In this document: positions 58,704-64,000 of the stretch, one piece after another
How the letters are laid out: every line of letters starts with the position of its first letter
Position numbering within the stretch: the stretch's first letter is position 1
From: Parerythrobacter lacustris
Lineage (GTDB): Bacteria; Pseudomonadota; Alphaproteobacteria; Sphingomonadales; Sphingomonadaceae
Length of the DNA: 64,000 nt
Assembly: GCF_024626475.1 (NCBI RefSeq)
Contig: NZ_JANKHH010000001.1
Location: forward strand, 186,001-250,000
Direction of reading: 5' to 3'
Made by a program: the position numbers and the translations under genes
Notes under the pieces: generated by a model
Told to the model about the DNA's origin: nothing
What the model saw: only the letters and a program-made list of their open reading frames with translations
Database searches by the model: none

Positions 58704-59490
58704 TGCCCTGCTCACCAATGCCGCGATGCTGGTCGGGATCGTGCTGATCCTGTGGGTGATTTCGCTGCAATTGAACGATGTGTCCTTCGTCGACAGCTTC
58801 TGGGGGGCGGGCATGGGGCTGATGGCGGTCGCCAGCTATGTCCAGTCGCCCTCGCGCGGGCTGGTCGGGATGCTGCTGCTGGTCATGACCGCCGCCTGGG
58901 GCTTCCGGCTCGGCCTCTACCTGCTGCGCCGCTGGCTGCGCCATGGCGAGGACCCGCGGTACGAGCGAATCCTCAGGAAAGACCGCGAGAAAGGCCGTTT
59001 CACGATCGCCGCGCTGACCAAGGTCTGGCTCGGGCAGGCAGTGCTGCTGTTCCTCGTGTCGAGCCCGGCGCAGGTCGGCATCCTCGCCGCAGGCGCGATG
59101 GATGCGATCGCCCCGCTCGCCTGGGCGGGCTTCGCGCTCTACGCAGTCGGGATCTTCTTCGAATGGACCGGTGACTGGCAGCTGGCCCAGTTCAAGGCCG
59201 ACCCGAAGAACGAAGGCACGATCCTCGATACCGGCCTGTGGCGATACACCCGCCATCCGAACTATTTCGGCGATGCCTGCGTCTGGTGGGGCATCTGGCT
59301 GGTGACCGCCTCGGTTGGCTGGGAATGGGCGCTCTATACCGTGGCCGGGCCGATCTTTCTCACCTTCACGTTGACCAAGTGGTCGGGGGCAGCGCTGCTC
59401 GAAGCGGGGATGAAGAAGAAGCGCGGCGATGCCTATGCGGACTATGTGCGCCGCACTTCGCCCTTCTTCCCGCGCCCACCGAAAGGCTGA
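58696..59490 (+). CDS. DUF1295 membrane protein (steroid 5-alpha-reductase-like)
   Basis: A 264-residue integral membrane protein with about six or seven helices. FVDSFWGAGMGLMA, AWGFRLGLYLLRRWLRHGEDPRYERI, LAQFKADPKNEGTILDTGLWRYTRHPNYFGDACVWWGIWL and GDAYADYVRRTSPFFPRPP are diagnostic of DUF1295, a family related to steroid reductases and isoprenylcysteine methyltransferases. The substrate is unknown; it may modify a lipid with the coupled acyltransferase. Start overlaps the preceding gene by 8 bp. Confidence 0.9.
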   Translation: MLDALLTNAAMLVGIVLILWVISLQLNDVSFVDSFWGAGMGLMAVASYVQSPSRGLVGMLLLVMTAAWGFRLGLYLLRRWLRHGEDPRYERILRKDREKGRFTIAALTKVWLGQAVLLFLVSSPAQVGILAAGAMDAIAPLAWAGFALYAVGIFFEWTGDWQLAQFKADPKNEGTILDTGLWRYTRHPNYFGDACVWWGIWLVTASVGWEWALYTVAGPIFLTFTLTKWSGAALLEAGMKKKRGDAYADYVRRTSPFFPRPPKG

Positions 59491-59565
59491 CGCGAAAATT
59501 CTTGTCCGCCCCTTCCAGTGTCGGAGGGGCCTCCCTAGATAGGCGCTACCTTCAGGGAGGAATCG

Positions 59566-60195
59566 ATGACGACGGCAGAGCTCGACGCGCGCAGGGTCGA
59601 ACTGACGAAACTGGCGATGGACCTTATTGCCAAGCGCGGCGCGATGATCGGCAAGTCCGATCTGGCCGCCGAAACCCGGGTATCGCGAGCGCGGGTCGAC
59701 GAAATCTTTCCCGAAGAGAGCGACCTTTTCGACAGCATCGTGGAGCAATGGTACGCGCACGATATCGAGATCATGGAAGCGGTGATCGCGTCTAACCTCC
59801 CGGTGCAGCGCAAGTTCTACGAATTCTTCGCCCGTCGCTTCGCCCGCGAGCGCGAGCGTTACCTCGAGGATCCCGGGCTGTTCGCGCTTTATGTCGAGCT
59901 AGGATCGGACCGCTTCGAGCAGGTCCGGGGCTATATCGACCTCGCCGATCATTATCTGACCGAACTAATCGCGCAGGCGCAGGATGAGGGGTATTTCGCG
60001 GGCCTCGCGATCAATCGCGCGCTCTCGCTGATCAACCAGATGGTGGTGTGCTACACCTCGCCGCAGATGATGTTGATCCTCGAAGACCGGCTGGCGGAAG
60101 ACAAGCTGGCTGCTATCGTCGACACGTTGTTCGCCGGCCTTTCGGCTGCCGAACGGGGCGCTGCACCCGTCACTGCGCTGCGCATCGCCGAATAG
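59566..60195 (+). CDS. TetR-family transcriptional regulator
   Basis: A 209-residue repressor-type protein. The N-terminal helix-turn-helix (VELTKLAMDLIAKRGAMIGKSDLAAETRVSRARVDEIFPEESDLFDSIVEQW) is recognisable but diverges from the usual TetR consensus. The C-terminal ligand domain is all-helical. The ATG has GGGAGGAATCG ahead. It lies 75 bp downstream of the acyltransferase-DUF1295 pair, in the same direction, and may regulate them. Its stop directly adjoins the convergent nucleotidase stop. Confidence 0.85.
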   Translation: MTTAELDARRVELTKLAMDLIAKRGAMIGKSDLAAETRVSRARVDEIFPEESDLFDSIVEQWYAHDIEIMEAVIASNLPVQRKFYEFFARRFARERERYLEDPGLFALYVELGSDRFEQVRGYIDLADHYLTELIAQAQDEGYFAGLAINRALSLINQMVVCYTSPQMMLILEDRLAEDKLAAIVDTLFAGLSAAERGAAPVTALRIAE

Positions 60196-61935
60196 TCAGT
60201 CTTTCAGTTCAGTCACCCGGCCGAGCGCGGGGAGCTGTCGCATCGGCACCGCGCGCAAATATTCCTCCATCGCGTCGAGGTCGACCGCGCCCACGGTAAC
60301 ACTCGAGCCCTCGTTGAACACAGTGAAGCTGTCGCCGCCGGCGGCGAGGAAGCTGTTCATCGTGACGCGATAGGTCTTCGCCGGATCGATCGGCTCGCCG
60401 TTCAGCGTCGCCGACACCAGCCGCTGCCCCGCCGGGCGGCGCATGTCGTAGGTCATGGCAAAGCCTGCGGACGGGCTGAAGGTCTGGACGAAACCCTCGT
60501 CGTCGAACTGCTGTTCGAGCAGGGCGAGCAGCTGCGCGCCGGTAAAGCTCTTGGTGATGAGCGTGTTGCCGAATGGCTGGACCGCATAGATGTCGCCATA
60601 GGTCACCGTGCCGTCGGCGGCCGGGACGAGGCCGGTGCGCACCCCCGAATTGTTCATCAAGGCGATCTGCGCGCCCGCCTCGCTTGTGCCGAACAGCTGC
60701 GCATCGGCGATCAGATTGCCGAGCGCGGTTTCCTCGGTTGCGGGCCCGGGGTCGAGCGCTTCGCCCGAAATTCTGCCGACCGGGCGGGTGGCGGCTTCGC
60801 TTGCTGCCGCGCTGTAGCGGGCGACATAGGCGGCCACTTCTGCATCGGGGGCGAACCGGCGATAGCCCGGGGGGATCGGCGTGGGCTCGCCCGGCTGCGC
60901 CGCCGGGTTGGTGCTCATGACGACCACATTGTTCGCCTCGACCACCCGCGCATCGCCGGCAGCCGGGTCGACCTCGAGCAGGATATCGGTCAGAAGCGAT
61001 CCGCCGTATCCCGCGCTGGTGACCCAGAACCGCCGCGCCGGGTCGATATCGGTGAAATCGCACACATAGGCGCGGTGCGTATGCCCCGAAATCACCAGAT
61101 CCACACGCGGATCGACCTGCTTGAGGATATCGATCAACGGGCCGGAGACCCCGCCGCAGCTTTTGTCGTTGTAGCCGACCTCGGTATAGAGTCCTTGGTG
61201 GATCGAGACGATGATCGCGTCCGCGCCCTGCGCCGCCAGTTCGCCCACCGCGCGGTTGATGCTGGCCGCCTCGTCCTCGAAGGTGAGGCCCGCGACCCCG
61301 CTCGGGGTGACCAGCGTCGGGGTGTCCTTGAGCGTCAGCCCGATCACTCCGACCGCAATCGCCGTATTCCCTTCGCCGAAGCGGCGCAGGCCGTAGGCCG
61401 GAAACAGCGTTGCGCCGTCGGGCTGGATGACATTGGCGGCGAGGAAGGCGAAATCCGCCCCGGCGTATTGTTCGACCGCACAGGGCTCGCGCAGCGTGTG
61501 CTTCTCGCAGCCGCCGTCCTGGATGCGCTTCAGCTCCTTCCACCCGCGATCGAATTCGTGGTTGCCGACCGCGTTGAAATCGAGCCCGAGCCGGTTCATC
61601 GCACCGATTGCCGGCTCGTCGAGAAAGATCGAGGAGACCAGCGGGCTGCCGCCGATCAGATCGCCCGCCGCGATGACCAGCGAATGGGCGTCCTTGGCGC
61701 GGGTCTCGGCGACCGCGCTGGCGAGCCAGGCCGCCCCTGCGGCATGGACCTCGTGTTCGGTCCCGTCGGTTTCGACGAAGCGGATCGGGCGGCGAATGGG
61801 TTCGAGATTGCCATGGAAATCGTTCAGCCCGACGATGCGCAAGGGCACCTTCGGGGCTGCCTGCTGCGGTTGCGGGACGGTGGCGCAGGCGGCGAGGCCG
61901 AGCGCGGCGGAAGCGGTCAGGATGGCGCGAAACAT
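60196..61935 (-). CDS. Exported bifunctional metallophosphatase / 5'-nucleotidase lipoprotein
   Basis: A 579-residue UshA-type enzyme hydrolysing nucleotides or cyclic nucleotides. Signal with lipobox LAAC (FRAILTASAALGLAACATVPQ). The metallophosphatase domain has LNDFHGNLEP, AAGDLIGGSPLVSS, AVGNHEFDRGWKEL and VISGHTHRAYVCD. The C-terminal nucleotidase domain has NNSGVRTGL and TYGDIYAVQPFGN and NSFLAAGGDSFTVF. ATG at 61935 opens the signal. It would recover phosphate and nucleosides at the cell surface or in the periplasm, complementing the alkaline phosphatase and PstS found earlier in the window. Confidence 0.93.
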   Translation of the reverse strand: MFRAILTASAALGLAACATVPQPQQAAPKVPLRIVGLNDFHGNLEPIRRPIRFVETDGTEHEVHAAGAAWLASAVAETRAKDAHSLVIAAGDLIGGSPLVSSIFLDEPAIGAMNRLGLDFNAVGNHEFDRGWKELKRIQDGGCEKHTLREPCAVEQYAGADFAFLAANVIQPDGATLFPAYGLRRFGEGNTAIAVGVIGLTLKDTPTLVTPSGVAGLTFEDEAASINRAVGELAAQGADAIIVSIHQGLYTEVGYNDKSCGGVSGPLIDILKQVDPRVDLVISGHTHRAYVCDFTDIDPARRFWVTSAGYGGSLLTDILLEVDPAAGDARVVEANNVVVMSTNPAAQPGEPTPIPPGYRRFAPDAEVAAYVARYSAAASEAATRPVGRISGEALDPGPATEETALGNLIADAQLFGTSEAGAQIALMNNSGVRTGLVPAADGTVTYGDIYAVQPFGNTLITKSFTGAQLLALLEQQFDDEGFVQTFSPSAGFAMTYDMRRPAGQRLVSATLNGEPIDPAKTYRVTMNSFLAAGGDSFTVFNEGSSVTVGAVDLDAMEEYLRAVPMRQLPALGRVTELKD

Positions 61936-61978
61936 GCGGCGTTCGATGCGGCGCGAATGCGGCAATGTAAAGACTCTG

Positions 61979-63154
61979 CTAGAGCGCCTGTGCGCAGGCG
62001 TGTGCCGATGCCCAGGCCCACTGGAAGTTGTAGCCGCCCAGCCAGCCGGTCACGTCGACCGCTTCGCCGATGGCGTAGAGGCCGGGTGACTTCTTCGTTT
62101 CCATCGTCTGCGACGACAGTTCGGCCGTGCTGATGCCGCCGGCGGTGACTTCCGCCTTGGCGAAGCCTTCGGTGCCGTTCGGCAGGAAGGTCCAGCGGTG
62201 CAGCCGCTCCTGCGCCGCGCGCAGCGCCTTGTCCGGCAGATTGCCGAGATCGCCGTCGAGACCCAGCCGCTCGGCAAGCGTATCCGCCAGCCGCTGCGGC
62301 AAGGCCTCGCGCAGCAGCGTGCGGAACTGGGTGCGGGGGGCGCAGCGCTTGGCTTCGAGCAGCCAGTCGCGAGGTCGGCCTGGCAAGAAGTCGATCGTGA
62401 CCGGATCGCCGTGCCGCCAGTAGGAACTGACCTGGAGGATCGCCGGCCCAGACAGCCCGCGATGGGTGAATAGCGCGGCTTCGTGAAAGATCGCCTTGTT
62501 GGCGCTCGCATCGACCTCGGCGGACACGCCCGAGAGGTCGCGGAACAGGACGTCCTCCCCGCCCAGCGTCAGCGGCACCAGCGCCGGGCGCGGTTCGACC
62601 ACCTTGAGGCCAAACTGCCGCGCGAGATCGTAAGCATAGCCGGTCGCGCCCATCTTGGGGATCGACGGCCCGCCGGTGGCAATCACCAGACTGTGCGCGC
62701 CATACAGGGTGCCGCTGGCGGCGACGATGAAGGCACCCTCACGATGCTCGACCTCGCTCACCTCCCGCGACGTCAGGATCGTGACATCGCCCTTGGCACA
62801 TTCGGTCATCAGCATGTCGACCACCTGTTGTGCGCTGCCGTCGCAGAACAGCTGGCCCAGCGTCTTCTCGTGCCACGCGATGCCATGGGCCTCGACCAGC
62901 GCGAGAAAATCGCGCGGAGTGTAGCGCGCGAGCGCCGATTTGGCGAAATGCGGATTGGCGGAGAGGTAGTTTGCAGAACCCGCGCCCAGATTGGTGAAAT
63001 TGCACCGCCCGCCGCCCGAGATGAGGATCTTCTTCCCCACCTTCTCGGCCTTCTCCAGCACCAGCACGCGCTTGCCGCGTTGCCCCGCCTGCGCGGCGCA
63101 GAACAGCCCGGCCGCTCCGCCGCCGAGGACGATGGCGTCGAAGGTCGTGGTCAC
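61979..63154 (-). CDS. BaiN/HI0933-family NAD(P)/FAD-dependent oxidoreductase
   Basis: A 391-residue flavoprotein. The N-terminal FAD motif is DAIVLGGGAAGLFCAAQAGQRGKRVLVLEKAEKVGKKILISGGGRCNFTN, the family hallmark; a second motif VIATGGPSIPKMGATGYAYDLARQFG and the C-terminal FLPNGTEGFAKAEVTAGGISTAEL, IGEAVDVTGWLGGYNFQWAWASAHACA follow. Members include a bile acid reductase but most have no known substrate. Start GTG at 63154, 16 bp after the transporter stop. Same direction as the preceding transporter gene. Confidence 0.9.
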   Translation of the reverse strand: MTTTFDAIVLGGGAAGLFCAAQAGQRGKRVLVLEKAEKVGKKILISGGGRCNFTNLGAGSANYLSANPHFAKSALARYTPRDFLALVEAHGIAWHEKTLGQLFCDGSAQQVVDMLMTECAKGDVTILTSREVSEVEHREGAFIVAASGTLYGAHSLVIATGGPSIPKMGATGYAYDLARQFGLKVVEPRPALVPLTLGGEDVLFRDLSGVSAEVDASANKAIFHEAALFTHRGLSGPAILQVSSYWRHGDPVTIDFLPGRPRDWLLEAKRCAPRTQFRTLLREALPQRLADTLAERLGLDGDLGNLPDKALRAAQERLHRWTFLPNGTEGFAKAEVTAGGISTAELSSQTMETKKSPGLYAIGEAVDVTGWLGGYNFQWAWASAHACAQAL

Positions 63155-63170
63155 AGGTTGGATCGGGGCG

Positions 63171-64000
63171 TCATTCGGGCGCTGGCAGCACTTCAGCCTG
63201 CGCCTCGCGCTGTTCGCGCAGGATCGCCCACCCGGCGAGGAACAGCCCGGCGGCGAGCGGGCCAAGCACGATGCCGGACAGGCCGAGCACCCCGATCCCG
63301 CCCAGCGTAGTGATCAGGATCATCCAGTCGGGAATGCCGGTGTCGCGCCCGACCAGGATCGGCCGCAGCGCATTGTCCGCCAGCCCGATCAGGGCAACGC
63401 CCGAGACAATCACCACGATTCCCTGCCAGATCTCGCCCACCGCGAGCAGATAGGCAGCAACCGGGATCCAGATCAGCGCCGGGCCAAGCGCGGGCAGCAA
63501 CGAGGCGATCGCCATCAGCAATCCGAGCAGCAGCGCGGAAGGCACGCCGACGATCCAGAAGGTGATCGCCCCCAGCGCGCCCTGCACGAGCCCGACCACG
63601 ACGGATCCCTTGATCGTTGCGCGCACGATGGTGAGGAAGCGTTCGGCCAGCCGTTCGGCGATCGACGGCTCGAGCGGCAGGGTGCGCATTACGCTCGCGC
63701 CGATCTCCTGCCCGTCGCGGAGCAGGAAGTAGGTCACGTAGAGCCCGACACCAAAGGCGAGCACGAAGCTTGCGACGCTGCCGCCGATCGCGATGGCCTG
63801 CTGCGCGATCATCCCGACCGATTCCTCAGCCAGGATTTGTGCCCGGCTCTGGATTGCGCCGAGATCCGCGAGGCCCATCGAGGCGAGCCACGCCTGAACA
63901 TTGCCGGGCAGCGCGCCCTTGATCTGCTCGAACCAGTCGGTCACGCTCATCTCGCCGTCGCGCAGCGCGAGCACGACGCTGATCGCCTGGTCGACGATCG
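63171..64000 (-). CDS. AI-2E-family transporter (PerM-like), 5' end off window
   Basis: The reading frame remains open to the right edge, so about 80 N-terminal residues are missing from a family that usually has 340-370. The visible 276 residues carry about five or six helices: SVASFVLAFGVGLYVTYFLLRDG, VVVGLVQGALGAITFWIVGVPSALLLGLLMAIASLLPALGPALIWIPVAAYLL, ALIGLADNALRPILVGRDTGIPDWMILITTLGGIGVLGLSGIVLGPLAAGLFLAGW. The GPALIWIPVA and DNxLRPxLV segments are typical. It exports an unknown small molecule or ion; the AI-2 link is historical. Confidence 0.88.
   Translation of the reverse strand, partial: IVDQAISVVLALRDGEMSVTDWFEQIKGALPGNVQAWLASMGLADLGAIQSRAQILAEESVGMIAQQAIAIGGSVASFVLAFGVGLYVTYFLLRDGQEIGASVMRTLPLEPSIAERLAERFLTIVRATIKGSVVVGLVQGALGAITFWIVGVPSALLLGLLMAIASLLPALGPALIWIPVAAYLLAVGEIWQGIVVIVSGVALIGLADNALRPILVGRDTGIPDWMILITTLGGIGVLGLSGIVLGPLAAGLFLAGWAILREQREAQAEVLPAPE

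Overview
The window is a GC-rich (roughly 65%), almost fully coding stretch of an alphaproteobacterial chromosome. Two large TonB-dependent receptors, an HWE-family histidine kinase, the xth-ribA pair, a PabB-PabC fusion and many acyl-CoA catabolic genes suggest Sphingomonadales, most likely an Erythrobacteraceae-type marine or aquatic sphingomonad. I see no tRNA or rRNA genes, prophage, insertion sequence with a transposase, CRISPR array or plasmid functions. No gene-free stretch exceeds about 240 bases. The longest ones hold repeats, a terminator or a candidate RNA, and are listed.

Layout. 1-4561: minus-strand acyl-CoA operon (small lipoprotein, acyl-CoA dehydrogenase, CoA transferase, thiolase, HTD2-like hydratase running off the left edge), with REP-like repeats in two of its gaps. 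4.6-10.2 kb: second small lipoprotein, RecQ, an SPFH / ribbon-helix-helix / small membrane protein operon behind a long palindrome, a secreted beta-helix protein and a Sel1-repeat protein. 10.2-17.9 kb: ribA and xth, a secreted alkaline phosphatase, a candidate structured RNA with terminator, lolA, rpmG, and an arfB / RluA-type / pabBC group. 17.9-25.4 kb: HerA-like ATPase, a two-component system, an EF-hand protein, a cupin/VOC pair and aminopeptidase P. 25.5-31.8 kb: oligopeptidase B, a thioesterase, alanine dehydrogenase, and a phosphate pair (porin and PstS), each member behind its own Pho box. 31.9-42.5 kb: two TonB receptors flanking a secreted hydrolase, FtsK, a ThiE-like protein and YggS. 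42.5-51.5 kb: glnD coupled to an acyl-CoA synthetase, lgt with a MidA-like methyltransferase, and a two-gene osmoprotectant-type ABC transporter. 51.5-57.5 kb: HWE kinase and leucine-degradation genes (isovaleryl-CoA dehydrogenase, methylcrotonyl-CoA carboxylase beta), interleaved with a GFA-type protein, a PhnA-type protein and an unknown exported protein. 57.6-64 kb: DUF559-like protein, acyltransferase, DUF1295 membrane protein, TetR regulator, secreted 5'-nucleotidase, BaiN-type flavoprotein and a partial AI-2E-family transporter.

How it fits together. The content is mostly housekeeping plus a lifestyle of taking up and oxidising organic matter: outer-membrane receptors and exported hydrolases or phosphatases gather nutrients, peptidases and acyl-CoA enzymes degrade amino acids and acyl chains, and Pho-boxed genes respond to phosphate starvation. 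The least explained items are (i) a pseudoknot-containing RNA candidate between the alkaline phosphatase gene and lolA, (ii) the SPFH-RHH-membrane protein operon with a 32-bp palindrome at its promoter, and (iii) several palindromic repeat families, one of which supplies the ribosome binding site of a metabolic gene.
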